From: Enhygromyxa salina
Lineage (GTDB): Bacteria; Myxococcota_A; Polyangia; Nannocystales; Nannocystaceae
Assembly (NCBI RefSeq): GCF_002994635.1
Contig: NZ_PVNL01000118.1
Location: forward strand, 62,001 to 126,000
DNA: 64,000 bases
Reading direction: 5' to 3'
The position numbers and the translations under genes were made by a program. The notes under the pieces were generated by a model, which did not search any database, was not told where the DNA came from, and worked only from the letters and a program-made list of their open reading frames with translations. How positions within the stretch are numbered: position 1 is the first letter of the stretch; each line of letters begins with the position of its first letter. Of this stretch, positions 1 to 9,259 are shown in pieces.

Positions 1-3000
1 CGACCGAGACGACGGTCGGGGCGATCGCCGGCGAGCTCGAGCCCGGGCGCCGCGACACGCCACCGCTCGGCCGCCCGCTCGCTGGCATGCACACGCCCGT
101 CCTCGATCCGGCCGGCGATCCGTGTCCGCTCGGCTGTCGCGGCGAGCTCCACCTCGGCGGTGTCCAGGTCGCGCGGGGCTACCGGGGTCGACCAGGCAGC
201 ACCGCCTCGCGCTTCGTGCCCGATCCGGCCGGTCACGGCGCACGCATGTATCGCAGCGGCGACCTCGCCCAGCTCGATCCCAGCGGCGCCCTCGTGTTCC
301 TTGGTCGCGTCGACACCCAGCTCAAGATCCGCGGCCATCGGGTCGAGCCCGGCGAGCTGGTCCAGGCCCTGCGCGAGCTCCCCGACGCCGGGATTCGCGA
401 GGCGGTGGTCGAGAGCGTCGAGGGACCCGGGGGCGCGCGGCTCGTCGCGTACCTCGGGCTCGACGTGGTCGCTCACCAACCGGGCCTCCACGCGCTCGCC
501 CAGGAGCAGGTCGGGGCCTGGCGCGCAGTGTTCGACACCACCCACGGCCAGCTCGACCCCGAACCGGGGGTCACCTTCAACGCGTTCGGCTGGGACAGCA
601 GCTACACGGGCGAGCAGCTCCCCGACGCGCACATTCGCGAGCAGGTCGGCCAGACCGTGGCGCGGATCCGCGGTCTCGCGCCCACCCGCGCGCTCGAGCT
701 CGGCTGTGGCACCGGGCTGCTGCTGTTCGAGCTCGCGGGTGGTTGCGCGCGGTACCTGGCGACCGACTTCTCGCCGGACATCCTGGCCTACACCCGCGCC
801 GTGCTGGCCTCGCTCCCCGACCTGGGCGAGCGCGTCGAGCTGCGCGAGCTCGGCAGCGACGCCCTCGCGGAGCTCGGCGAGGAGCGGTTCGACACGATCA
901 TCCTCAACTCGGTGATCCAGTACTTCCCGAGCGTCGAGTACCTGCTCGACGTCCTCACCGAGCTGTGCGCGCGGGTCGAGCCCGGCGGTCGGCTGTTCAT
1001 CGGAGACGTCCGCGACCTTCGCCTGCTCGACCCGCTGCACGCGAGCATCGAGCTGTTCCGCGCGACCCCGGACACCCGCGGGGTGATCTTGCGCCAGCGC
1101 GTCGCCCAGCGACGCCACCGCGAGCGCGAGCTGCTGCTCGACGTCGAGTTTTGGCGCCGCCTGGGCGACTGGATCCCCGGCATCACCGGCGTCGAGATCG
1201 GCCTCAAGCGCGGGCGCTGGCACAACGAGCTCACGCGGGCCCGCTACGACGTCGTCGTCCACGTCGGTGGTGCACCGCCCGTAAATCTCGCGCGCGACCA
1301 GCTCGACCAGATCGACGCGTCGACGCTGAGCCTCGAGGCGCTCGACCACCAGCTCCAGCGCACAGCCAGCGCACAGCCAGCGGGCGTGGTGTGTCTCGAC
1401 GTCCGTGACGCCAGGATCAGCGCGGCGCTGCGAACCCTCGAGCTGCTCGACGCCGAGCCCACCCTCGACGCCACCGCGCTGCGCCAGCGCTGCGCCGCCG
1501 AGGCCGGTCCCAGCGTCGACCCCGAGGCCCTCGCCCGTCTCGCCGAGGGCCACGGCTACGCTGTCGCCCTTCGTCCAGGCCCGCGCCCTGGCTACTTCGA
1601 CGCCGTGCTCACGCGCGGCGTCGACCCAGGCTGCGTTCCCGAGCTACGCGAGCGAGCGCCTGGATCCGCGAGCGACTTCGCCAGCACCCCCCTGCTCGAC
1701 GAGCTCGCCGCCCGCCAGGTGTCCGCGTGGCGAGAGGCCCTCGCCCAGCGGTTGCCGGACTACATGGTCCCCGATGCCTTCGTCGTGCTCCCCCGCTTGC
1801 CGCTCACGGTCAACGGCAAGCTCGACCGCGCGCGGCTGCCAGCCCCGAGCTTTGGCGCCCGAGCCGAGCGCGTCGCCTTCGTCGCCCCCCGCAACCGGGT
1901 CGAGTCCGAGATCGCAGCGGTCTGGCGCGAGGTCCTTCAGGTCGACGAGATCGGCGTCCACGATGACTTCTTCGAGCTCGGCGGCCACTCGCTCCTCGCG
2001 ACCCAGGTCGTCGTCCGGATCCGCGCCAAGCTCGACAGCTCGCTGCCGCTCACGCACTTCTTTGATGGTGCGCCAACGATCGCTCGGCTCGCCGCGCTGA
2101 TCGACGCGAGCGAGGTCGACGAGGCACGCGCCGGTCCATCACTCACAGCGATCGCCACGGCCGAAGCCGGAGCCGCTCGCGGGCCCCTCGCGCACGCGCA
2201 GGCCCGGATGTTGTTCGATCCCGACCCCGCGCACCCGTTTCACAACATCCCCTTCGCCTTCTTCCTCGACGGCGCCCTGGATCGCGCCGCCCTCGTCGGG
2301 GCGCTCGACCTGGTGCTCGCTCGGCACGCGGCCTGGCGCACGGTGTTCGAGCTCGGGGCCACTCCGGCTGACTCCCACCAGCGGGTCCGCGGCGTCGATG
2401 AAGCTGGCGGCTTCCCGCTCACGCAGATCGATCTGCGCGGTCAGCCCGACGCGATCGCCGAGGCCCAGGCGATCGCCGAGCGCGAGGGCCAGCGCCGGTT
2501 TGATCTCAGCCAAGATCTGCCGGTACGCGGGGTCCTGATCCAGCTCCAAGATCAGCTCCACGTGCTGGTCCTCGTCGTCCACCACATCGTGTCCGATGGC
2601 TGGTCCACCGGGGTGTTCTGCGCGGAGGTGTCCCACTCCTACGCCAGCTTCCGCCGCGGCCAGCCGCCCACGCTCCCGACCCTCGAGGTCCACTACCGCG
2701 ACTACGCCAGCTGGCAGCATCAGTGCCTGGCCCAGGGCGCGCGCGAGGCCCAGCTCGCCTACTGGATCGAGCAGCTCGACCAGCGCGAGCTCGAGCTCGC
2801 CCTGCCGACCGACTTCCCCCGGCCCGAGCGCCAGACCTGGCGTGGCACAGGCATCGCCGTCGCCCTGCCCGACCCCGTGACCCGAGCCGCCGAGGCCCTC
2901 GCCAGCGCCCGCGGAGCGTCGCTGTTCATGGTCCTGTTGACTGTCTACCTGGCCGAGCTTCACCTGCTCTCGGGCCAGCGAGACATCGGCGTGGGCACCC

Positions 3001-3530
3001 CCGTCGCCAACCGAACCCGGGTCGAGCTCGAGGGTCTGCTCGGCTGCTTCATCAACCTCCTCGTCATGCAGGTCGACCTCGACGGGGACCCCAGCTTCGC
3101 AGCGCTCCTTGCACGCGTGCGCAGCGTCTGCGTCGGGGCCTACGACCATCAAGACGCGCCCTTCCACGAGCTCATCGAGGCGCTCGGCCTCGAGCACCCG
3201 GGGCTCGCCCGCCCGCCCCTGTTTCAGGTCATGTTCGAGCTCGCCAACGTGCCGGGGGAGCGACGCCTGCAGCTCGACGGTCTCGAGCTGCGCGGCCTGG
3301 ACTTCAGCCATGGCACCAGCGAGTTCGAGCTCAATTTGATTCTGCAGAAAGGGGATGACGGGCTCGGACTCGGCGGCTGGTTGCTCTACCGGACGGATCT
3401 CTACACGCAGGCCTCGGCCGAGGCGTTGTTCGATGGGTTTGTGCGGCTGCTTGCGGCGGTGATCGAAGACGACAGTCTGCCGCTGTCTTCGTATCGTGAC
3501 TGCCTCCCGACGCCGTGGCCGGCGAGCTAG
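1..3530 (+). CDS. NRPS fragment: A (with N-methyltransferase)-PCP-C, 5' end outside window
   Basis: Frame is open from base 3, so the gene begins before the window; about 1175 residues are visible. They start in adenylation motif A5 (TETT), then A7 (YRSGD, about residue 83) and A8 (GRVDTQLKIRGHRVEPGEL). An N-methyltransferase is inserted between A8 and A10: SAM motif ELGCGTG near 232 and NSVIQYFP near 302, the pattern of NRPS N-MT domains. A10 (NGKLDR) is near 605, the carrier domain carries its phosphopantetheine Ser in GGHSLL at 663, and a condensation domain has HHIVSDG at 860. The module would activate and N-methyl an amino acid and the C domain would join it to the next unit. The protein ends only a few residues past the C domain; no A, PCP or TE follows on this strand. 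The substrate code cannot be read because most code positions lie upstream. The 3' end uses less G/C-biased codons than the rest. Confidence 0.93.
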   Translation, partial: TETTVGAIAGELEPGRRDTPPLGRPLAGMHTPVLDPAGDPCPLGCRGELHLGGVQVARGYRGRPGSTASRFVPDPAGHGARMYRSGDLAQLDPSGALVFLGRVDTQLKIRGHRVEPGELVQALRELPDAGIREAVVESVEGPGGARLVAYLGLDVVAHQPGLHALAQEQVGAWRAVFDTTHGQLDPEPGVTFNAFGWDSSYTGEQLPDAHIREQVGQTVARIRGLAPTRALELGCGTGLLLFELAGGCARYLATDFSPDILAYTRAVLASLPDLGERVELRELGSDALAELGEERFDTIILNSVIQYFPSVEYLLDVLTELCARVEPGGRLFIGDVRDLRLLDPLHASIELFRATPDTRGVILRQRVAQRRHRERELLLDVEFWRRLGDWIPGITGVEIGLKRGRWHNELTRARYDVVVHVGGAPPVNLARDQLDQIDASTLSLEALDHQLQRTASAQPAGVVCLDVRDARISAALRTLELLDAEPTLDATALRQRCAAEAGPSVDPEALARLAEGHGYAVALRPGPRPGYFDAVLTRGVDPGCVPELRERAPGSASDFASTPLLDELAARQVSAWREALAQRLPDYMVPDAFVVLPRLPLTVNGKLDRARLPAPSFGARAERVAFVAPRNRVESEIAAVWREVLQVDEIGVHDDFFELGGHSLLATQVVVRIRAKLDSSLPLTHFFDGAPTIARLAALIDASEVDEARAGPSLTAIATAEAGAARGPLAHAQARMLFDPDPAHPFHNIPFAFFLDGALDRAALVGALDLVLARHAAWRTVFELGATPADSHQRVRGVDEAGGFPLTQIDLRGQPDAIAEAQAIAEREGQRRFDLSQDLPVRGVLIQLQDQLHVLVLVVHHIVSDGWSTGVFCAEVSHSYASFRRGQPPTLPTLEVHYRDYASWQHQCLAQGAREAQLAYWIEQLDQRELELALPTDFPRPERQTWRGTGIAVALPDPVTRAAEALASARGASLFMVLLTVYLAELHLLSGQRDIGVGTPVANRTRVELEGLLGCFINLLVMQVDLDGDPSFAALLARVRSVCVGAYDHQDAPFHELIEALGLEHPGLARPPLFQVMFELANVPGERRLQLDGLELRGLDFSHGTSEFELNLILQKGDDGLGLGGWLLYRTDLYTQASAEALFDGFVRLLAAVIEDDSLPLSSYRDCLPTPWPAS

Positions 3531-3557
3531 CTAGGGGGTGGTACTCCTCGTATGAGA

Positions 3558-4717
3558 TTACCGCCCCGGCGCCGTCGACCTCGTCGCGGCGGCGCCGAGG
3601 TGGTTGCTCAGCTGGTAGCGCCAGATGCCGGTCGGGCTCCCGACCGACGAGCCGCTATCAACGGCCTTGGTCTCGACGATGCAGATCCGGCCGGTGCCGT
3701 CGCTGACGTGCAGTGACTCGCGCTCGAGGTCGAGCGCGCCGTTGATGCGCTTGCGATAGAGCTCGAAAGGCCCGAAATAGATGCGCTTTTCGGTCGTGCT
3801 CCCTTGCTTCTCGGTGTACTTGAGGCTCCTGATCCCGCCCACGTATTGAAAGTAGACCTGCTCCGTGCCGGCGGTCGCGTGCTGGAGCTGGTTGTCGTGG
3901 TCCCAGTCCATCGCCGCGAGGTGCGGCATGGTCGTCATGCTGCCGTGGGCGTCGTGGCCTTAAGTGTGTGAGTACGGGCCGTTGGCGGCGTCGCCCGGGG
4001 CGGAGGTGGCGAGCAGGCGGTTGCCAGCTTCGGCGTACTGGTAGTGCCGCGTCCAGCCGTTCCCCGCGGCGGGGATGTGCTACATCCTCAGGATGTTGCC
4101 GACGCTGTCATAGGCGTACCGCTGCGTGTAGCGTCGCATCGCGGACGGGTCGGACGTCATCGGCTGCGGGCTGACGGGGAGCTGCTCGTGGGTGCGCTGG
4201 GTCGTGCCTTCGGAGGCGTCCTCGCGGCCGGTCGCTTTGATCAAGCGGTAGGTCGCGTCGTAGGTGTACGAGTTCGCGGCCTCGACGACGGCGTTCTGGA
4301 AGTAGACGGTCTGTTGCGCAGTGTCGCGGATGTCGGTGATGTTGCCTGCGGGCTCGTAGTGGTAGTGCAGGCCCTGGAGCGCGGTTTGATCGGATGCGCG
4401 GATCGTCGACAGTCGGGCCATCCGGTAGGTCTGCGGATCGTAGGCGTAGGTCGTGGTGGCCGGGGAGTTCGCGGGGCCGTAGACGACACGTCTCGCTGGC
4501 CGCGGGCGTTGTAGGTGATCTCGCCGACGACGGTCTCCATCGTCGGGCTCCCGCGGTGCTCGAGCTCGACGCGCTGGAGGCCGCCGCCCTCGTCGTAGGT
4601 GTACGTGACCTCGGAGTTGTCGGGGGAGATCGCAGTGAGCACGCGGCCAAGCGCGTCACGCTGACTGCTCGCCGAGAATGTCTCGGTGTCCAGCAGCGGT
4701 GCGGCGGCGGTGTCCAT
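3558..4717 (-). pseudogene. Rhs/YD-repeat protein remnant (SpvB/TcaC-like), frameshifted
   Basis: Three minus-strand frames read in order as one decayed Rhs-type protein. The upstream piece (to 4717) has RDALGRVLTAISPDNSEVTY and a run of YTYDEGG/YNARGQ elements. The middle piece (4080-4421) has YHYEPAGNITDI, SYTYDATYRLIKATG and YAYDSVGNI. The last piece (3558-3938) has MDWDHDNQLQ, YFGPFELYR and WRYQLSNHLG. These are YD-repeat core signatures. Frameshifts and stops separate the pieces. The frame stops right after SNHLG, where Rhs proteins normally continue to the core boundary and the variable toxin tip, so no toxin domain is left. It lies tail to tail with the truncated-looking NRPS and just upstream of vgrG, and Rhs proteins are common type VI cargo. 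I infer a dead relic of the same secretion island. Confidence 0.8.
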
Positions 4718-4734
4718 CGCGGGAATTGTACCAG

Positions 4735-4875
4735 ACGTGCCCGGATCTCGGCGCCGACTTCTTCCAGAAGCGGGACCGACAGCGGCTCAAGGAGTCACTC
4801 ACGCGCCGACTCGAAAACCCGAAATTCGAGGTCGATGTACGCCCACGCATCGCCGCTGTATCCGCCCCGGGGTAG
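4735..4875 (+). pseudogene. Possible transposase C-terminal remnant
   Basis: About 46 codons read CPDLGADFFQKRD followed by a basic RLKESLTRRLENPKFEVDV stretch and then a stop. The shape (aspartate-rich LGADFF, basic helix, short beta strand, end of protein) recalls the C-terminal ends of some transposases. I cannot assign an IS family, and no start or upstream catalytic part is visible. It sits between the Rhs relic and vgrG, where a mobile-element scar would be plausible. Confidence 0.25.
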
Positions 4876-4950
4876 TAGTTACTTGTTAGGGCGCGTGACC
4901 TCCTTCTCAAGGTGAATGGCTGGCTATACCTTGCATGAGAGGCAAAACGC

Positions 4951-7263
4951 ATGAGCTCAAGAAAGACCAAGATCGGGGACAAGCTCGAACCGCTCGCGGA
5001 CAAGGCGATCGACTACGGCGTCGAGCGAGTCTCCAAAGCCGCGGGCAACCTGGCCAAGGGCGGCGTCGAGACGCTCCTTGGCGAGGACCACATCGTCGCC
5101 AAGGCCGCGGGCAAGGCGGCCGAGGGGGTGACCAAGTACGGCCTCGGCGGCGCCGCCCGCAAGGTCACGAGCATGCTGTTCGGCGATCAGCTCGAGCCGG
5201 TCCGCTACGAGGCCGTGGTCCACGGCGGCCCCGAGTTCGACTGGTACGTGCGCGAGATGAGCTTCGTCGAGGGCATCAGCACGCCCTACGCCCTCTCGCT
5301 CGTGCTGCTGACCGAGGACTGGGAGGCGACCGCCAGCGTCGACGAACTCCTCGGCGCCGACCTCGTGTTGACCTTCGGGCGCAACGGCGTGTTTCGTGTG
5401 GTCTGCGGGGTCATTAACGAGGTCGGAACCATCGACGTCGCCAGCGACGTCCTTGCCGTGCGCGTCAACGTCGTGCCCGCGCTCGCGTCCTTGGCCCAGC
5501 GCGTCGACACGCGGATCTTCCAAAACCAGACCGTCCCGCAGATCCTCGAGGAGGTGCTCGGCGCCGGCCTCGGCGAGTACAGCCGCAAGGTCGACGCCGC
5601 GCTCCTCAACGCCACCTACCTGCCGCGGGACTACTGCGTGCAATTCAAGGAGTCCGATCTCGAGTTTTGCCATCGGCTCATGGAGGAGGAGGGGATCTCG
5701 TACTACTTCGACGTCGAGGTGGACGCCGCGCTCGAGACCATGGTCCTCGTCGACCACGGCCCGGATCGGCCCAACGAGGACTACCCCGCGATCGTGGCCG
5801 TGATCGAGGACACGGTTCCGATCATCAACAAGCGCCCCGATCTCGCCGACACCGAGTCAATCCAGCACCTAGAGTGGTCGCGGCCGGAGCAGGTCACCAA
5901 GGTCACGACGCGCCAGTTCAACTGGAAGCGCCCCGATCCCAAGGCCCCGCCGGAGTCGGAGGTCGAGGGCCAGGACCCCAAGGGCCGCGTGCGCGAGATC
6001 TACATCCCCGACGACCGCAGACGACTCGAGGACCGCGACGGGGACGCCAGCTACGTCGGCACCGAGGTCGACGAGGACGAGGCGCCGCAGACCGCCAAGC
6101 GCTTCGAGATGATGAGCGTCGAGCGCGGTCGCGGCGAGGGCTCGTCGAACGTGACTGGGTTTCGCGCGGGCGGCCTGTTCGTGATCGCCGACCACCCCCA
6201 CCCGGACGTCGCCGAGGCCAAGCTCTTGCTGACACGGGTCGCGCACTTCGGCGAGGCGGCTGAGGAGGAGCTGGGTGCCGATAGCGGCGGCGCTCGCTAT
6301 GAAAACAGCTTCGTGTGTGTGTCTGCGGGCGCGGCCTTTCGACCCGCGCGTAGCGCGACGAAGCCGAAGGTCTACGGCGCACAGACGGCGACCGTGACTG
6401 GACCGGCGAGCGAGGAGATCCACACCGACGTCCACGGGCGCGTTAAGGTCAAGTTCCACTGGGACCGGCTCTCGCCCCTCGACGAGACGTCGTCGTGCTG
6501 GGTCCGCGTGGCCCAGATGTGGAGCGGCCCGGGCTGGGGCACGTGGTTCTTGCCGCGGATCGGCATGGAGGTCGTCGTACAGTTCCTCGACGGCAACCCC
6601 GACCGTCCGCTGATCGTCGGCTGCGTCTACAACGGCGACAACACCCCGCCCTACGCCCTGCCGGATCACAAGACCAAGACCACGATCAAGTCGAACAGCA
6701 GCATCGGCGGCGACGGCTTCAACGAGCTGCGCTTCGAGGACATGAAGAACGCCGAGCAGATCTATGTCCACGCGCAAAAGGACTACGACGAGGAGGTCCT
6801 TAACAACCGCACGCGCAGCGTCGGCAGCAACGAGACCGTGACCGTCGAGGGCAACCGCGAACTCACGGTCAACGGCGCGCCGGCGAACGGCGAGGGCGAG
6901 TTCACGGGGCAGAAGGTCTCGATCACGGGTAACGAGACGATCTCGGTCACCGGCGACCGAGCGATCAGCGTCGGCGGCGACACGACGACCACCGTGTCGG
7001 GGAGTTCGTCGACCTCCGTGTCAGGCGGGGCGACCTCGGCCGTGAGCGGGGGCCAGAACTTCGGCGTCGGCAAGATCGACGACAAGAAGCCCCTCGAGGG
7101 CGGCAAGATGAATCTCCAGGCCGAAAACGAGTTTACGATCACCTGCGGCGCGTCCTCCTTGGTGCTCAAGAGCGGTGGTGAGGTCGAGCTCACCGGGACG
7201 CAGTTCACCTTCACCTCGAGCGGGCCGGTCGACATCGTCGGGTCGCTCATCAAGCTCAACTGA
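4951..7263 (+). CDS. vgrG: VgrG, type VI secretion spike protein with N-terminal extension
   Basis: A 770-residue T6SS spike protein. About the first 85 residues are an Ala/Gly/Lys-rich, helix-prone leader not found in typical VgrG. The gp27-like tail-hub region follows (about 88-400), then the gp5 OB-fold near 480-575 (HGRVKVKFHWDR, SCWVRVAQMWSGPGWG, PRIGMEVVVQFLDGNPD, VGCVYN). The C-terminal beta-helix (about 600-770) is rich in short GNxTxxVxG-type repeats. The protein trimerises into the spike that punctures target cells and carries cargo. The ATG start has AGAGG eight bases upstream. The next gene starts six bases after the stop, and an M23-like peptidase and a PAAR-like protein follow, so the unit is a spike-plus-cargo operon. 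No structural T6SS genes (tssB, tssC, clpV) are in the window, so this is an orphan vgrG island here. Confidence 0.95.
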   Translation: MSSRKTKIGDKLEPLADKAIDYGVERVSKAAGNLAKGGVETLLGEDHIVAKAAGKAAEGVTKYGLGGAARKVTSMLFGDQLEPVRYEAVVHGGPEFDWYVREMSFVEGISTPYALSLVLLTEDWEATASVDELLGADLVLTFGRNGVFRVVCGVINEVGTIDVASDVLAVRVNVVPALASLAQRVDTRIFQNQTVPQILEEVLGAGLGEYSRKVDAALLNATYLPRDYCVQFKESDLEFCHRLMEEEGISYYFDVEVDAALETMVLVDHGPDRPNEDYPAIVAVIEDTVPIINKRPDLADTESIQHLEWSRPEQVTKVTTRQFNWKRPDPKAPPESEVEGQDPKGRVREIYIPDDRRRLEDRDGDASYVGTEVDEDEAPQTAKRFEMMSVERGRGEGSSNVTGFRAGGLFVIADHPHPDVAEAKLLLTRVAHFGEAAEEELGADSGGARYENSFVCVSAGAAFRPARSATKPKVYGAQTATVTGPASEEIHTDVHGRVKVKFHWDRLSPLDETSSCWVRVAQMWSGPGWGTWFLPRIGMEVVVQFLDGNPDRPLIVGCVYNGDNTPPYALPDHKTKTTIKSNSSIGGDGFNELRFEDMKNAEQIYVHAQKDYDEEVLNNRTRSVGSNETVTVEGNRELTVNGAPANGEGEFTGQKVSITGNETISVTGDRAISVGGDTTTTVSGSSSTSVSGGATSAVSGGQNFGVGKIDDKKPLEGGKMNLQAENEFTITCGASSLVLKSGGEVELTGTQFTFTSSGPVDIVGSLIKLN

Positions 7264-7268
7264 CGGCC

Positions 7269-7691
7269 ATGCAGTTCGCCAGGGAAATCGTCCGTCAGCA
7301 ACGCAGCCGGCGCCACGACAAGCACGGCTCGGGCCAGTTCGGAGCCCCGAGGGGAGCGCGGCTTCACCGTGGGCTCGACATCGTGACCCGAGCGGGCGAG
7401 GAGATCTACTCGCCGATCGTCGGCGAGGTCGTGCGCGAGGCGCTACCCTACGCCAAGGATCCTCGCTACCGCGGCCTGGTCATCCGGGGCCGCGACGCGT
7501 GGGCCGACGTCGAACTCAAGCTGTTCTATGTCCAGGGGATCCTCACCGGCCGCGTCGAGGCTGGGGCCACGATCGGATTCGCGCAGAACCTGGAGCTCAA
7601 GTATCCGGGGATCACTAACCACGTGCACATCGAGGCTCGGGTCAAGGGCAAGATCGTCTCACCCTTCGAGCTGTTTGGCTACTGCTTCTAA
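7269..7691 (+). CDS. M23/LytM-like peptidase, probable T6SS cargo
   Basis: A 140-residue protein with the LytM layout. GSGQFGAPRGARLHRGLDI contains the first zinc ligands (H33 and D37 in HRGLD), and NHVHIEAR near the end supplies the HxH pair (H118, H120). M23 enzymes are zinc endopeptidases that cut peptide cross-links in peptidoglycan. No signal peptide is visible, which fits delivery by the spike rather than Sec export. It starts six bases after vgrG and is followed 17 bases later by the PAAR-like gene, so the three are probably co-transcribed. The ligand set looks complete. The protein is short and nearly the bare domain. It could act as an effector or as a spike-associated wall hydrolase; no dedicated immunity gene sits directly beside it. 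Confidence 0.8.
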   Translation: MQFAREIVRQQRSRRHDKHGSGQFGAPRGARLHRGLDIVTRAGEEIYSPIVGEVVREALPYAKDPRYRGLVIRGRDAWADVELKLFYVQGILTGRVEAGATIGFAQNLELKYPGITNHVHIEARVKGKIVSPFELFGYCF

Positions 7692-7708
7692 TCGTTCAAC
7701 GAGTTAAC

Positions 7709-8680
7709 ATGAGTGTACCCAACGAATATCATCTGCAAGTTGTCGACGGTGCGACGATAAAATGTGACAGAGGAGTGAACCCCTCAATCCTCTTGTCGCG
7801 CTCGACGAAGCTTCAATGCACAGAGGACAGTCTAGCTTGTGACATCATGGACCATAACCCGGGGGTTTCTGTAAATTCGTTCATCGCGTGTGGTGTCCAG
7901 GGAGGCGCACCCTGCGTCCCGAGCACTCCAAGTTTTTGGGTCTCACCTACCGACGTCAGCGTCGATGGGGCGTTCACTGCTCTGACTAAAACTGCCCTTC
8001 TGCCGTGCAGCATTGGAGGGGTCATCGGGGTGATGAGCGCTGGACAAGCGAGCGTCTATCTGCTTCAGAACGCTTCATCGGCGGCGGTGCTCGCCCAAGC
8101 CTTGACGGTCTACGCGGCAGCTTTTGCCCGCCAGGGCCGTTTTCCCAGCACTGAGGAGGGTCTCAAAGCATTCATGGCCGCGACAGCGATCGGCGCTGGG
8201 GGGGGTGACACACCGTACGATGTCGACACCTACAACTGTCAGGCCTTCGCAGACGCGCTGGCGCGCTCGCTGCTCGAGGCGGGCGTGGCTGAGAACGTAC
8301 GGTTGATCCATATCATGACGAGAGACGGAATTCCCGGTTCAGATCCAGTCGTGAACCACGCCGTGACTGAGGTTGAACTCGCCAATGGTGACAGATATAT
8401 CGTCGATGCTCAGACTGGGTGGATATCCAGCGACTACAGTCTTGATAAGAATGGGGAAATCCCCGATGACACAAGCAACGAGCTGGTTGTTTTAGCCGAT
8501 CAGCGTTATGGAGGCGAGCCTACGGATTATATTGATTTTGGTGGGCCGCGGGATGTCGGAGACACCTGGACACCCGTAATGACCGTGACGGATCACTCTG
8601 CAGGTCTGAACAGCGATCGAGAGACGCGAGGTGACATTGACTGGGACACGGAGTGGACACCGAATCCAGCGATGGAGTAG
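7709..8680 (+). CDS. PAAR-like (DUF4280-type) spike tip fused to a putative Cys-His-Asp toxin
   Basis: A 323-residue protein. Residues 1-118 match the PAAR-like DUF4280 pattern: VVDGATIKCDRG near the start, regularly placed Cys (C19, C37, C44, C61, C69, C100), a PSTPSFW stretch, and ALLPCSIGG before the domain ends. Such domains cap VgrG and bring a C-terminal toxin. The tail (about 120-323) has a possible papain/NlpC/transglutaminase-like triad in the usual order: C177 in TYNCQAFAD, H217 in VNHAVTEVEL, and D233 in RYIVDAQTGW. This pattern fits a cysteine peptidase, amidase or transglutaminase-like effector; the reaction is unknown. The coding sequence is less G/C-biased than vgrG, which suggests more recent acquisition of the tail. 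The gene ends 20 bases before a small gene likely to encode immunity. Confidence 0.8.
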   Translation: MSVPNEYHLQVVDGATIKCDRGVNPSILLSRSTKLQCTEDSLACDIMDHNPGVSVNSFIACGVQGGAPCVPSTPSFWVSPTDVSVDGAFTALTKTALLPCSIGGVIGVMSAGQASVYLLQNASSAAVLAQALTVYAAAFARQGRFPSTEEGLKAFMAATAIGAGGGDTPYDVDTYNCQAFADALARSLLEAGVAENVRLIHIMTRDGIPGSDPVVNHAVTEVELANGDRYIVDAQTGWISSDYSLDKNGEIPDDTSNELVVLADQRYGGEPTDYIDFGGPRDVGDTWTPVMTVTDHSAGLNSDRETRGDIDWDTEWTPNPAME

Positions 8681-8700
8681 TTGTCAACGGGAGACTTGTC

Positions 8701-9186
8701 ATGAATAGCCAGGGTAGGACACAGAGCAAGATGACACTAATAAACTCGTTTCGCAATACTGTTCGATACGCGATGCGAAAAATGAAGCTCGACTGCGAGC
8801 AGCACGGCGTCACGGAGGCGTTTTTCAATCTGGACGCGTTCGATCAGAGCCTGAGGCTGCCAGTCAACGCCGAGGTGTGTGGAGCGGGAGGGCAGCAGGC
8901 TTCGTTGATCGATCTCCTCACCGCCGTCCGTCGGGATCCGGTGACGTTTCACTTCGCGTGGACGAGGCATGCAGTAGCTACACCGCACTCAGCGGCGTTC
9001 GAGATGTTTCTAACCCGGAGCGGAGCGCTGAAGGTTCGGCTGTTGTGGCTTGCCCTGCCGGATATGTTCCCAGTCTCCCCTCGGATCGGTATCATCGACG
9101 GCCGAGCGCCGCTCAAAGAAGCGGTCTTCGATCTGCTTCAGGTTCGCTCGGACGGACGAATCGAGGTATTTCCAGACCCTGCGTAG
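8701..9186 (+). CDS. Hypothetical protein, candidate immunity protein
   Basis: A 161-residue protein of unknown family. The ATG at 8701 is chosen because GGGAG lies eight bases upstream; an earlier in-frame start at 8653 would overlap the effector gene. No signal peptide or membrane segment is seen, so it would be cytoplasmic. The sequence is mixed alpha/beta with no recognised motif. Its position right after a PAAR-like effector, its size and its lower GC bias like the effector tail fit a cognate immunity protein. That role is inferred only from context. Confidence 0.6.
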   Translation: MNSQGRTQSKMTLINSFRNTVRYAMRKMKLDCEQHGVTEAFFNLDAFDQSLRLPVNAEVCGAGGQQASLIDLLTAVRRDPVTFHFAWTRHAVATPHSAAFEMFLTRSGALKVRLLWLALPDMFPVSPRIGIIDGRAPLKEAVFDLLQVRSDGRIEVFPDPA

Positions 9187-9259
9187 GTCTGGGGATCGCC
9201 GCGGAACCGATCGATAAATCGTCTGCGCTCGCTTCGTTCTCGCCAACCTCGTCGACGCG

